In this document: positions 32,307 through 41,273 of the stretch, piece after piece
How the letters are laid out: every line of letters begins with the position of its first letter
Numbering within the stretch: the first letter of the stretch is position 1
NCBI RefSeq assembly: GCF_003351765.1
Contig: NZ_CP031229.1
Coordinates: forward strand, 124,001 to 188,000
DNA: 64,000 bases
From: Ornithinimicrobium avium
GTDB taxonomy: Bacteria; Actinomycetota; Actinomycetes; Actinomycetales; Dermatophilaceae
Reading direction: 5' to 3'
Translations under genes and position numbers: made by a program
Notes under the pieces: model-generated
Seen by the model: only the letters and a program-made list of their open reading frames with translations
What the model was told of the DNA's origin: nothing
Databases searched by the model: none

Positions 32307-33451
32307 GCTCGGTCCTCGCCTGCGACCCCGAGGAGCTGGAGGCCACGGCGCGCACGCTGCGTCAGCTCGCCGCCGAGCTCGACACGGTCGCCGCCGAGGT
32401 CGCCTCGGCGACCGTGCAGGACTGGAGCGGACTGGCAGCGATCGAGCAGGGCGCCCGCCGCGGCGAGGCGGGCGACCTCCTCCGGTCCTTCACCCCGCAG
32501 GTCGAGGACGTGGCGGCAGCCATCTCGCGGGTGGCGGTGGCAGCCCGCGAGGAGGGGGCGCTGGTGAGGCACCACGCGCGGCTCGGTGAGGACGCCGCGC
32601 TGGAGCGGGCCAGGCTGCTGGCCCTCGGTGCCCCGACGGACCCGGTGGCGGCGGTGCGGTGGGAAGCGCGGCTGGAGGAGCTCGGCTCGTCGCAGCGGTG
32701 GCACGAGAGCCTCGTCGCCCAGGCCCAGGAGCGCTTCGACCAGGTCCAGCAGGCGGTCGCGGTCGTGCTGGACAGGATCCGGGCGGCGACGCCCGAGCAC
32801 CTGCGCGACCTGGCGCTGCTGGTGGCGACGACGGACCAGGCCGTCAACCTGGCCAAGGACGGCAGGGCACTCACCGCGTCGGCGACGACGGGGTACCGGT
32901 TGCGCAGGGTCCGCGGGCGGTCCGCCGAGCGGACCCTGCACCAGATGCAGCAGCGCATCGAGCGCAACGTGGCACGGCTCAGGCTCAGTCCTCCGGGATG
33001 GGTGTCGAAGATCCCCGGCGTGGGCACCGCGCTGGGGGCCGTCGGCAAGGCGGTCCCGGTCCTGGTGGTGCTCGACGCGGGGAAGGGGGTCCTCGACGGC
33101 GGGGGATACCGCGGCTGGCGGGGCGGCGTCACCCGCGTCCTGGCCGTCGGCGCCGTGGTCGGGACGGGCGTGGCCGTGCTCGTCGCCGCCCCGGCGGCCG
33201 CCGCGGTCGGCCTCGGTGCGGCTGCCACCTATCAGGCCTGGACGATCGGCAACGCGGTCTACGACAACAGGAGGGAGATCGGGCAGGCCCTGGCGCGGAC
33301 CTGGAGGCGGGGGAGCCGAGGAGTCTCGCAGTTCCGGCGGAGGGCGGCCGACCGGCTCGCCACGCTGCGGGGCGAGGACAGGAGTTGGGCCGGCGGGCCC
33401 CGGCCGCAGCCCGCCGCTCCCGGCAGGGTCCCCGTCGGGGTGTCGGCGTGA
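32303..33451 (+). CDS. WXG100-type protein with C-terminal hydrophobic region
   Basis: A 382-residue protein. Residues 1-95 look like a WXG100 domain: two helices with W41-S-G43 in the turn (VQDWSGLAAIEQG). A middle helical region follows (RWHESLVAQAQERFDQVQQA), then about residues 225-315 are hydrophobic and Gly/Ala-rich (VLAVGAVVGTGVAVLVAAPA, AAAVGLGAAATYQAWTIGNA), like membrane-active or pore-forming parts of polymorphic toxins, ending in a basic tail. A large T7SS-type substrate or effector is my inference; no known toxin domain is recognised. Overlaps both neighbours by four bases. Confidence 0.6.
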   Translation: MSSVLACDPEELEATARTLRQLAAELDTVAAEVASATVQDWSGLAAIEQGARRGEAGDLLRSFTPQVEDVAAAISRVAVAAREEGALVRHHARLGEDAALERARLLALGAPTDPVAAVRWEARLEELGSSQRWHESLVAQAQERFDQVQQAVAVVLDRIRAATPEHLRDLALLVATTDQAVNLAKDGRALTASATTGYRLRRVRGRSAERTLHQMQQRIERNVARLRLSPPGWVSKIPGVGTALGAVGKAVPVLVVLDAGKGVLDGGGYRGWRGGVTRVLAVGAVVGTGVAVLVAAPAAAAVGLGAAATYQAWTIGNAVYDNRREIGQALARTWRRGSRGVSQFRRRAADRLATLRGEDRSWAGGPRPQPAAPGRVPVGVSA

Positions 33452-34272
33452 GCAGCACGACGGTCGACCCGGCGCACTGGTCGGCCCTGAGCGTCGTGCT
33501 GACCGACACCGAGCTCGACGTCCTGGAGCGAGCCATCGAGCGCGAGGAAGGAACAGCCGCGGAGGACCCGGACGAGCTCGACGGGCCCGCCCTGGAGGAG
33601 GCCGTGCGCTCCCTCACCCTGCGCGGCGTCCTGGGCCCGGACGGCTGTCTCGGCGACGACCTGCTCGGGGTCTGGCTCGACGCCGTGCTGTCCACCCGGC
33701 TCGCCGCCGGGCTGGTCCTGCGCGTCCACCGGACGGTGGCGGGGCCGGTCGGGGACGGCCTGGGCGCAGACCTGACGGACGACCCGCACGCCCGGCACGG
33801 CGAACGGCTGGTCCACCTCGCCGCCGGTGCGGCGTGCGTGGAGGACGCGATGCCGGGCGGGGTCCAGCTGGCACTGGCCGAGCCCGATCAGGTGGTGTCC
33901 GCGGTGGTGGCGGTCTGCGTCCCCGAGAACGCCGCCGCCGGTACGGGCCCGTCCTTCACCCACGCACCGGCGGGCCTCACCCGGCCGACCGTCGACCTGG
34001 CCGACGCCCTCGGGCGTCCGACCAGCCTGGTGCGGCTGGAGGCAGGCGTCCCGGAGCACGCGGCTGCGGCCACCGGCGGGGACCGGCCGCCGCTGCCCCC
34101 GCCGTCATGCCACCTCGTCGCGCTCGGCCCGCGCGGCTGCTGGGCGGCCGACCTGCCGCCGGACGGCACGCGGGCCGAGGTCGAGTTCCGTCCCGTCGGG
34201 CCCGGGTGGGTGGAGGACTGGGTCCGCGCCCGCGCGGCTCCCTTCGCCGGGCAGGGCACAATGGCGGGGTGA
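33448..34272 (+). CDS. EspG-like (ESX chaperone-like) protein
   Basis: A 274-residue acidic protein. The start (LSVVLTDTELDVLERAIERE), then LEEAVRSLTLRGVLGPDGCL and LDAVLSTRLAAGLVLRVHRT, and beta-rich Cys/Pro-containing later parts (CHLVALGPRGCWAADLPPDG, VEFRPVGPGWVEDWV) follow the pattern of EspG-family proteins that bind ESX substrates. Identity is by pattern only. GTG start at 33448 overlaps the WXG gene; its TGA overlaps the GTG of dxr. No EccC/EccB/EccD core component or mycosin is in the window. Confidence 0.5.
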   Translation: MSSTTVDPAHWSALSVVLTDTELDVLERAIEREEGTAAEDPDELDGPALEEAVRSLTLRGVLGPDGCLGDDLLGVWLDAVLSTRLAAGLVLRVHRTVAGPVGDGLGADLTDDPHARHGERLVHLAAGAACVEDAMPGGVQLALAEPDQVVSAVVAVCVPENAAAGTGPSFTHAPAGLTRPTVDLADALGRPTSLVRLEAGVPEHAAAATGGDRPPLPPPSCHLVALGPRGCWAADLPPDGTRAEVEFRPVGPGWVEDWVRARAAPFAGQGTMAG

Positions 34273-35501
34273 GGCAGCGCTCCGTGACCATCCTCGGGTC
34301 GACCGGGTCCATCGGGACCCAGGCGATCCAGGTCGTCCGTGCGCACCCGGACCGCTTCCGCGTGCGGGCCCTGGCCGCCGGCGGGTCGGACGTGCGGCTG
34401 CTGGCCCGGCAGGCGGTGGCCCTCGACGTCGCGCAGGTCGCGCTGGCCCGGGACGAGGCCGCCACCCGCGCCGCGCTCGAGGACGCCCTCGTCGAGGAGG
34501 CCGCGGCGGCCGGGCGCACGGCATACCGTCCCGAGGTGCTGACCGGCCCCGAGGCCGCGACGACGGTCGCGGGGAACGGGGTCGACGTGGTGCTCAACGG
34601 GATCACCGGCAGCATCGGGCTGCGGCCCACCCTGGCCGCGCTCGCGGCCGGCAGCACGCTCGCGCTGGCCAACAAGGAGTCCCTCATCGTCGGCGGACCG
34701 ATCGTGCGGGCCGCCGCGGCACCCGGGCAGATCGTGCCGGTCGACTCCGAGCACAGCGCGATCGCCCAGAGCCTGCGCGGCGGCCGGCGCGGGGAGGTCC
34801 GCCGCCTCGTGCTCACCGCCAGCGGTGGTCCGTTCCGCGGCCGCAGCCGCGCCGAGCTGGAGCAGGTCACGCCGCAGGAGGCGCTGCGCCACCCCAACTT
34901 CGCGATGGGCAGGGTCATCACGACCAACTCGGCGACGCTGGTCAACAAGGGGCTGGAGGTCATCGAGGCGCACCTGCTCTTCGACGTCGACATCGACGAC
35001 ATCGACGTCGTCGTGCACCCCCAGCAGCAGATCCACTCGATGGTCGAGTTCCACGACGGCTCCACGATCGCGCAGCTGGGCCCGCCCCGGATGCTCGTGC
35101 CGATCGGACTGGGCCTGTCCTGGCCGGAGCGCCTCGAGGACGTCGACGAGCCGTGCGACTGGAGCCGGGCCAGCACCTGGGAGTTCCACCCGCTGGACCA
35201 CGAGGCCTTCCCGGCCGTGCGGCTCGCCGAACGGGTCGGCCGTGAGGGCGGGACCTTCCCGGCCGTCTACAACGCCGCCAACGAGGAGGCCGTCGAGGCC
35301 TTCCACGACCGGCGCCTGCCCTTCACCGGCATCGTCGACGTCGTCGAGCGGGTCGTCGACGAGCATGCCTGCGGGAACCGAACCGGCGCCCCGGAGGTTG
35401 AACTCACCGTGGACCGGGTGCTCGCCGCGGACGCCTGGGCCCGCCGGGCGGCGGCCGACCGGATCGCCGCCACGCACGACCTCAAGGAGCTCTCCCGGTG
35501 A
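34269..35501 (+). CDS. dxr: 1-deoxy-D-xylulose 5-phosphate reductoisomerase
   Basis: Second step of the MEP isoprenoid pathway, DXP to MEP with NADPH. The 410-residue product has the NADPH-binding VTILGSTGSIGTQAIQVV at the start, ANKESLIVGG, PVDSEHSAIAQSL (metal and substrate ligands), TASGGPFRGRSRAEL and the loop HPNFAMGRVITTNSATLVNK. GTG start at 34269 overlaps the stop of the EspG-like gene (GTGA), unusual company. Its TGA overlaps the rseP start. A GGTATGCCGT copy lies at 34518-34527 on the minus strand. Confidence 0.96.
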   Translation: MRQRSVTILGSTGSIGTQAIQVVRAHPDRFRVRALAAGGSDVRLLARQAVALDVAQVALARDEAATRAALEDALVEEAAAAGRTAYRPEVLTGPEAATTVAGNGVDVVLNGITGSIGLRPTLAALAAGSTLALANKESLIVGGPIVRAAAAPGQIVPVDSEHSAIAQSLRGGRRGEVRRLVLTASGGPFRGRSRAELEQVTPQEALRHPNFAMGRVITTNSATLVNKGLEVIEAHLLFDVDIDDIDVVVHPQQQIHSMVEFHDGSTIAQLGPPRMLVPIGLGLSWPERLEDVDEPCDWSRASTWEFHPLDHEAFPAVRLAERVGREGGTFPAVYNAANEEAVEAFHDRRLPFTGIVDVVERVVDEHACGNRTGAPEVELTVDRVLAADAWARRAAADRIAATHDLKELSR

Positions 35502-36820
35502 TGTACCTGCTCGGTGTCCTCGTGATCGCCCTGGGCATCGCGGTCTCGATCGCGCTGCACGAGATCGGCCACCTGATCCCGGCCAAGAAGTTCGGGGTCA
35601 AGACCACCCAGTACATGGTCGGCTTCGGTCCCACCGTGTGGTCGATGCGCCGCGGCGAGACCGAGTACGGCGTCAAGGCGGTCCCGCTCGGTGGCTACGT
35701 GCGGATGATCGGGATGTTCCCGCCGCGCCCGGGTGACGGCGGGCTGCTGCGGCGCAGCTCCTCCAACCCCTTCCACCAGATGATCGAGCAGGCGCGCGAG
35801 GACTCCCTGGACGAGGTCGAGCCCGGCGACGAGGACCGCGTGTTCTACCGGCTGGCGGTCTGGAAGCGCCTGGTCATCATGTCCGGCGGGCCGCTGATGA
35901 ACCTGGTCATCGCCGCGGTCCTGGTCACCCTGCTGCTCACCGTCCACGGTGTCGGCGCGCTGACCCCCACCGTCTCGCACGTGGCCGCCTGCGCCAACGC
36001 GGACGTCGCGAACGACGACTGCGCCGGCCAGGACCCGTCCCCGGCACTCGCCGCGGGCCTGGAGGAGGGCGACACCATCATCGCCGTCGACGGGCAGCCG
36101 GTCTCCAGCTGGGCCGAGACGACCTACGCGATCCAGAGCTCCGGGGAGCGCGCCACGTTCCTGGTGGAGCGGGACGGGCAGCGCAAGAGCCTCACCGCCG
36201 ACCTCGTGCTGCGCGAGCGCCCGCTCGTCAACGCCGACGGCACGCCGCGCCTGGACGCGGACGGCCAGCAGGTATGGGGTGAGGCCGGCTTCCTCGGCGC
36301 CTCACCGACGTTCGTCTACCAGCCGCAGCCGATCAGCGCGGTGCCCGGCTTCGTGGGGGACATGTTCACCCAGACCGCGCGCGTCGTGTTCACCCTGCCG
36401 CAGCGGATGGTCGACGTCGCGCAGGCCGCCTTCGGCAGCGAGGAGCGGGACGCGAACGGTCCGATGTCGGTGGTGGGCGTAGGTCGCGTGGCCGGCGACG
36501 TCGCGGAGGGGGGTCTCGGCGTCGTGACGAACTCCCTCGCGGACCGGATGTGGATCCTGCTCTCTCTGGTCGCCTCGCTGAACATGGCGCTGTTCGTCTT
36601 CAACCTGGTGCCGCTGCTGCCGCTGGACGGCGGACACATCGCCGGGGCGCTGTGGGAGGGGCTGAAGAAGGGCTGGGCCCGCCTGCGCGGGCTCCCCACG
36701 CCCGGACCGGTGGACACCGCCGCCGCGCTGCCGCTGGCCTACGCGGTGGCGATCGGGCTGCTCGGCATGACGGCCCTGCTGGTCTACGCCGACATCGTCG
36801 ACCCGATCCGCCTCGGCTGA
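35498..36820 (+). CDS. rseP: Site-2 intramembrane metalloprotease (RseP/Rip1-like)
   Basis: Cleaves membrane-bound anti-sigma factors and similar substrates inside the membrane. About 440 residues: the first helix has HEIGH (zinc ligands and catalytic Glu) in VSIALHEIGHLIPAKKFGVK, followed by GFGPTVWS and KAVPLGGYVRMIGM. A periplasmic-side PDZ domain (LAAGLEEGDTIIAVDGQPVS) is followed by the C-terminal LVPLLPLDGGHI motif with the third ligand Asp. GTG at 35498 or ATG at 35501 may start. In actinobacteria it is often between dxr and ispG, as here. Confidence 0.95.
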   Translation: MMYLLGVLVIALGIAVSIALHEIGHLIPAKKFGVKTTQYMVGFGPTVWSMRRGETEYGVKAVPLGGYVRMIGMFPPRPGDGGLLRRSSSNPFHQMIEQAREDSLDEVEPGDEDRVFYRLAVWKRLVIMSGGPLMNLVIAAVLVTLLLTVHGVGALTPTVSHVAACANADVANDDCAGQDPSPALAAGLEEGDTIIAVDGQPVSSWAETTYAIQSSGERATFLVERDGQRKSLTADLVLRERPLVNADGTPRLDADGQQVWGEAGFLGASPTFVYQPQPISAVPGFVGDMFTQTARVVFTLPQRMVDVAQAAFGSEERDANGPMSVVGVGRVAGDVAEGGLGVVTNSLADRMWILLSLVASLNMALFVFNLVPLLPLDGGHIAGALWEGLKKGWARLRGLPTPGPVDTAAALPLAYAVAIGLLGMTALLVYADIVDPIRLG

Positions 36821-36841
36821 TCCCCAGCCTCGCCTGAGAGA

Positions 36842-38020
36842 ATGCCGTCCATGACCCCTGGCAACCCCGTCGCGCTCGGCCTGCCGACCCCGCCTCCGCC
36901 CGTGCTCGCCCCGCGCCGCAAGAGCCGCAAGATCCGCGTCGGCAAGGTCGAGGTCGGCGGCGACGCACCGATCTCGGTGCAGTCCATGACCACGACGCCG
37001 ACGACCGACATCAACGCCACCCTGCAGCAGATCGCCGAGCTCACCGCTGCCGGCTGCGACATCGTGCGGGTCGCCTGCCCGAGCCAGGACGACGCCGAGG
37101 CGCTGCCGGCCATCGCGCGCAAGTCCCAGATCCCGGTGATCGCCGACATCCACTTCCAGCCGCGCTACGTCTTCGCCGCGATCGACGCCGGCTGCGCGGC
37201 GGTCCGCGTCAACCCCGGCAACATCCGCAGGTTCGACGACCAGGTCAAGCAGATCGCCGCGGCCGCCAAGGACGCCGGGGTGTCGCTGCGGATCGGCGTC
37301 AACGCGGGCTCCCTCGACAAGCGGCTGCTGGAGAAGTACGGCAGGCCGACCGCCGAGGCGCTGGTGGAGTCCGCGGTGTGGGAGGCCGGCCTGTTCGAGG
37401 AGCACGACTTCCACGACTTCAAGATCTCGGTCAAGCACAACGACCCTGTCGTCATGGTCCGCGCCTACGAGCTGCTCGCCGAGCGCGGGGACTGGCCGCT
37501 GCACCTGGGCGTCACCGAGGCCGGTCCCGCGTTCCAGGGCACGATCAAGTCCTCGGTGGCCTTCGGCGCGCTGCTCTCCGAGGGCATCGGCGACACCATC
37601 CGGGTCTCCCTGTCCGCGCCGCCGGTGGAGGAGGTCAAGGTGGGCAACCAGATCCTGCAGAGCCTCAACCTGCGACCCCGCAAGCTGGAGATCGTCTCCT
37701 GCCCGTCCTGCGGGCGTGCGCAGGTCGACGTCTACACCCTGGCCGACCAGGTGACCGCCGGGCTGGAGGGACTGGAGGTGCCGCTGCGCGTCGCGGTCAT
37801 GGGGTGCGTGGTCAACGGGCCCGGAGAGGCCCGCGAGGCGGACCTGGGCGTGGCCTCCGGCAACGGGAAGGGCCAGATCTTCGTCAAGGGCGAGGTCATC
37901 AAGACCGTGCCCGAGTCGCAGATCGTGGAGACCCTGATCGAGGAGGCCATGCGGATCGCCGAGGAGATGGAGGCCGCCGGGCAGGCAGGACAGGGTGCGC
38001 CTGACGTCAGCGTGGGGTGA
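36842..38020 (+). CDS. ispG: 4-hydroxy-3-methylbut-2-enyl diphosphate synthase
   Basis: Reduces MEcPP to HMBPP with a [4Fe-4S] cluster, the penultimate MEP-pathway step. The 392-residue product has RRKSRKIRVGKVEVGGDAPI, SVQSMTTTPTTD, the TIM-barrel strands IPVIADIHFQPRYVFAAIDA and RVNPGNIRRFDDQVKQIA, and the three Cys that bind the cluster in SCPSCGRAQVDV and MGCVVNGPGEA. ATG at 36842; a second ATG at 36851 is possible. Follows rseP by 21 bases. Confidence 0.96.
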   Translation: MPSMTPGNPVALGLPTPPPPVLAPRRKSRKIRVGKVEVGGDAPISVQSMTTTPTTDINATLQQIAELTAAGCDIVRVACPSQDDAEALPAIARKSQIPVIADIHFQPRYVFAAIDAGCAAVRVNPGNIRRFDDQVKQIAAAAKDAGVSLRIGVNAGSLDKRLLEKYGRPTAEALVESAVWEAGLFEEHDFHDFKISVKHNDPVVMVRAYELLAERGDWPLHLGVTEAGPAFQGTIKSSVAFGALLSEGIGDTIRVSLSAPPVEEVKVGNQILQSLNLRPRKLEIVSCPSCGRAQVDVYTLADQVTAGLEGLEVPLRVAVMGCVVNGPGEAREADLGVASGNGKGQIFVKGEVIKTVPESQIVETLIEEAMRIAEEMEAAGQAGQGAPDVSVG

Positions 38021-38042
38021 GCGCACCCGGTAACGTCTGACC

Positions 38043-38894
38043 ATGGCAGCGGAACCGGTCAGCCCCGAGACGGTGCGCAGCGCCACCTGGGACGAGGCGT
38101 GCGCCGCCTACTACCTGCTGGACCGCCCCGATCTGTCGGTCGTGCAGGAGCTGCTGCCGCCGGGGACGTCCACGCGCACGCACGCCCACGACCGCTCGCG
38201 GCAGTTCTTTCACGTGCTGCGCGGCGAGGCCACGATGACCGTGGGGCCGCGCACCCACACGCTGCCGGCCGGATCGGGCATCGAGGTGGGCCCCCGTGTG
38301 CGTCATCGCGTGCGCAACAACGGCGAGGAGGACCTCGAGGTGCTCGTGATCTCCTCACCGCGGGTCTCGGGCAATCCCCACGCCCGTCGCGCCCGGTCCC
38401 AGCAGCGGGACCGCAGCAAGCTGGTCGTCGGTTCCTACGTGCGCAGGACGCGCCCCCGCGACCTGGAGGCGGTGGCCGAGGTCGAGGATGCCAACGACAC
38501 CCGTCAGTGGGTCGGTGAGGGGGGCATCGACTGGCACAAGCAGGTCCTGCAGGACGCCGACATGGAGCACTGGGTGCTCGTCGACCATCTCGACCGCGTC
38601 TGCGCCTTCGGCATCCTGGCCGGGCTGAGCGAGCCGGGCGCGGTCGAGCTGCGGCGGATGATCGTCGCCCCGGAGGGACGCCGCCAGGGCCTGGGGCGCC
38701 TGCTGCTGCGCCACCTGCTCGAACAGGCCCTGGCCCGCCCGCAGGTGACGCGCGTGTGGCTCGACGTCGGTGCCGACAACGTGCGGGCCCGCAACCTCTA
38801 CCGCAGCTTCGGTTTCGTGCACAAGGAGGCGCCCCCCGGTGCGATCCTGCTGGAGAACGGCATGTACATGGAGTGGTCGGCCGAGCGTCACTGA
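38043..38894 (+). CDS. Cupin-GNAT fusion protein
   Basis: A 283-residue protein joining two folds. Residues ~25-110 are a small cupin: the motif THAHDRSRQFFHVLRGEATM supplies the His/Glu-type metal site, then LPAGSGIEVGPRVRHRVRNN. Residues ~130-283 are a GNAT acetyltransferase: VVGSYVRRTRPRDLEAVAEV, the acetyl-CoA loop RMIVAPEGRRQGLGRLLLRH and WLDVGADNVRARNLYRSFGF. The cupin may bind the ligand that controls or receives acetylation; the substrate is unknown. One reading frame without a break. It is 22 bases after ispG. Confidence 0.85.
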   Translation: MAAEPVSPETVRSATWDEACAAYYLLDRPDLSVVQELLPPGTSTRTHAHDRSRQFFHVLRGEATMTVGPRTHTLPAGSGIEVGPRVRHRVRNNGEEDLEVLVISSPRVSGNPHARRARSQQRDRSKLVVGSYVRRTRPRDLEAVAEVEDANDTRQWVGEGGIDWHKQVLQDADMEHWVLVDHLDRVCAFGILAGLSEPGAVELRRMIVAPEGRRQGLGRLLLRHLLEQALARPQVTRVWLDVGADNVRARNLYRSFGFVHKEAPPGAILLENGMYMEWSAERH

Positions 38895-38975
38895 GCGGGG
38901 TCGCGGTCACGCGAGATCGTCCACGCCTGCCCGCGCTACGACGCGGGACGCGCCCGTGCTGCCTAGGCTTGGGGG

Positions 38976-39692
38976 ATGACGGCGCCCGGATTCCTCCCGA
39001 CCCGCCAGCTCGTCCTGGTGGACCTGCTGGGGCTCATGCTCGCCACGCGCCCGGGGGAGCGCGCGGTCGTCGCCGTGGACGGCCCCGCCGGCGTGGGCAA
39101 GACACGCCTGGTGGGCGAGCTGGTCGCGATCGCCCCGCACGTGGCCGGCCGCGAGGTGCTCAGCGTCTCCGTCGACGGCTTCCACCACCCCCGGGCCAGG
39201 CGCGACGCCGACGGGAGGACCGCGCAGACCCACTACAGGGACGCCTTCGACTACGACGCGCTGCGCCGGCGGGTCCTGCGGCCCTTCCGGGCCGGCCGGG
39301 AGATCGTGACCGCCGTGCACGACGTCGCCACCGACCACGCGGTGCAGCCCGACCCGATCGAGCCGGGCGAGGACGCGCTGCTGATCGTGGAGGGCGTGTT
39401 CCTGCGCCGGCCCGAGCTGCGGGGAGAGTGGGACGCGACCTGTCTGGTCACCGCGTCGTCCGCGGGGACGCCTCCCTGCGGCGACGCCGGGCTGCTCAGC
39501 AGCGCCGCCGGCGACGAGGGTCCCCACCACCTCTCCGACGAGCGCTCCGCCGGCGCCCAGCGTCTCTACCAGCAGCAGGCGCGGCTGTGGCAGCCCACGT
39601 GGATCGTCGACAACAGCGACCTGCAGCGGCCCGAGCTGATCGTCCCCGACCCCGAGGAACCGCAGTGGTTCGACGAGGCGTCGCAGGCCTGA
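38976..39692 (+). CDS. Uridine-kinase-like P-loop NTPase
   Basis: A 238-residue kinase-like protein of the nucleoside/uridine kinase type. Walker A is VVAVDGPAGVGKTRLVGEL (about residues 31-49), followed by VSVDGFHHPRARRDADGRT, the substrate region of uridine-kinase-like proteins, and LLIVEGVFLRRPELRGEW (Walker B-like). The lid is short and the end is acidic. Phosphate acceptor unknown. Its stop lies nine bases from the stop of the convergent glpK. Confidence 0.8.
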   Translation: MTAPGFLPTRQLVLVDLLGLMLATRPGERAVVAVDGPAGVGKTRLVGELVAIAPHVAGREVLSVSVDGFHHPRARRDADGRTAQTHYRDAFDYDALRRRVLRPFRAGREIVTAVHDVATDHAVQPDPIEPGEDALLIVEGVFLRRPELRGEWDATCLVTASSAGTPPCGDAGLLSSAAGDEGPHHLSDERSAGAQRLYQQQARLWQPTWIVDNSDLQRPELIVPDPEEPQWFDEASQA

Positions 39693-39701
39693 GCCGGCCG
39701 G

Positions 39702-41273
39702 TCAGTCCTTGGCCCCCCCGTCCGAGGCCTGCTCGGCGACGGCCTCCTCGACGGCCTCGGTGTCGTCGTCGACCCAGTCGAAGGTGCGGGTGACCGCCTT
39801 CTTCCACTGCCGGAAGAGCCGGGCGCGCTCGTGCTCCGGCATCTGCGGGCTCCACCGCCGGCCCTCGCGCCAGTTGTCCACGACGTCCTGCTGGCTCCAG
39901 AACCCGACCGCGATGCCGGCGGCGTAGGCGGCTCCCAGGGCTGTGGTCTCGGCCACCTCGGGGCGGACCACGTCGACGCCCAGCATGTCGGCCTGGAACT
40001 GCATGAGCGTGTCGTTGGCGACCATCCCGCCGTCCACGCGCAGCTCTGCCAGCTCCACGCCGGAGTCCGCCTCCATGGCCTCGGCCACCTCTCTGGTCTG
40101 GTATGCCGTGGCCTCCAGGGCGGCCCGGGCCAGGTGCTCCTTGGTCACGTAACGGGTCAGGCCGACGATGGCGCCCCGGGCGTCGTCGCGCCAGTAGGGC
40201 GCGAAGAGCCCGGAGAAGGCGGGGACGACGTAGCAGCCGCCGTTGTCCTCCACCCGGCTCGCCAGCTCCTCGACCTGCGCGGCGTCGTCGATGATCCCGA
40301 GGTTGTCGCGCAGCCACTGCACGAGCGAGCCGGTCACCGCGATCGACCCTTCGAGGGCATACACGGGGTCCTGCTCGCCGAGCTGGTAGCAGACCGTGGT
40401 GAGCAGTCCGTGGTCGCTGGCCACGATCTCGCCGCCGGTGTTGAGCAGCAGGAAGTTGCCGGTGCCGTAGGTGTTCTTCGACATCCCCCGCTCGAAGCAG
40501 GCCTGACCGAAGGTGGCGGCCTGCTGGTCGCCGAGGACGCCGGCGATCGGGACGCCCAGCTTGCTGCTCTCCCCGTAGACCTCCGAGGAGCTGCGGATCT
40601 GCGGAAGCATCGACATGGGCACCCCGATGGCCCCGGCGACCTCCTCCGACCAGGACAACGTCCGCAGGTCCATGAGCATCGTCCGCGAGGCGTTCGTGAC
40701 GTCGGTGACGTGCACGCCCCCGTCGGGGCCGCCGGTGAGGTTCCACACCAGCCACGAGTCCGTGGTGCCGAAGAGCAGGTCGCCGGCGTCCGCGCGCTCC
40801 CGCGCCCCGTCGACGTTGTCCAGGATCCATCGGATCTTCGGCCCGGAGAAGTACGTGGCCAGGGGCAGCCCGCACACCTCGCGGAAGCGGTCGGCCCCCT
40901 CGTCACCGCCGAGCTCGGCGACGAGCCGGTCGGTGCGCGTGTCCTGCCAGACGATCGCGTGGTGGACCGGCTCTCCGGTGGTCCGGTCCCACACGACGGT
41001 GGTCTCCCGCTGGTTGGTGATGCCGATCGCCGCCAGGTCGTGGCCGCCGAGGTGGGCGCGACCCAGCGCCTGGCCGATCACCTCGGTGGTGTTCCGCCAG
41101 ATCTGCGCCGCGTCATGCTCCACCCACCCGGCCCTGGGGAAGATCTGCTCGTGCTCCTTCTGCGCCACCGACCGCACCGTGCCGTCGTGCGCGAAGACCA
41201 TCGCCCTCGTGCTCGTCGTGCCCTGGTCGATCGCGAGCACGTGGCGCGCCCGGTCCCGTGCCTGGTCGTTCAC
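39702..41273 (-). CDS. glpK: Glycerol kinase
   Basis: Phosphorylates glycerol to sn-glycerol 3-phosphate. The 523-residue FGGY kinase has the phosphate-1 motif LAIDQGTTSTRAMVFAHDGT, the substrate region VWQDTRTDR, the FGGY signatures TDSWLVWNLTGGPDGGVHVT and YVTKEHLARAALEATAYQTR, and DGGMVANDTLMQFQADMLGV. GTG at 41273 overlaps the glpD stop, so GlpD and GlpK are made together and turn glycerol into DHAP. No GlpF facilitator is adjacent. Contains a GGTATGCCGT copy (40100-40109). Confidence 0.96.
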   Translation of the reverse strand: MNDQARDRARHVLAIDQGTTSTRAMVFAHDGTVRSVAQKEHEQIFPRAGWVEHDAAQIWRNTTEVIGQALGRAHLGGHDLAAIGITNQRETTVVWDRTTGEPVHHAIVWQDTRTDRLVAELGGDEGADRFREVCGLPLATYFSGPKIRWILDNVDGARERADAGDLLFGTTDSWLVWNLTGGPDGGVHVTDVTNASRTMLMDLRTLSWSEEVAGAIGVPMSMLPQIRSSSEVYGESSKLGVPIAGVLGDQQAATFGQACFERGMSKNTYGTGNFLLLNTGGEIVASDHGLLTTVCYQLGEQDPVYALEGSIAVTGSLVQWLRDNLGIIDDAAQVEELASRVEDNGGCYVVPAFSGLFAPYWRDDARGAIVGLTRYVTKEHLARAALEATAYQTREVAEAMEADSGVELAELRVDGGMVANDTLMQFQADMLGVDVVRPEVAETTALGAAYAAGIAVGFWSQQDVVDNWREGRRWSPQMPEHERARLFRQWKKAVTRTFDWVDDDTEAVEEAVAEQASDGGAKD

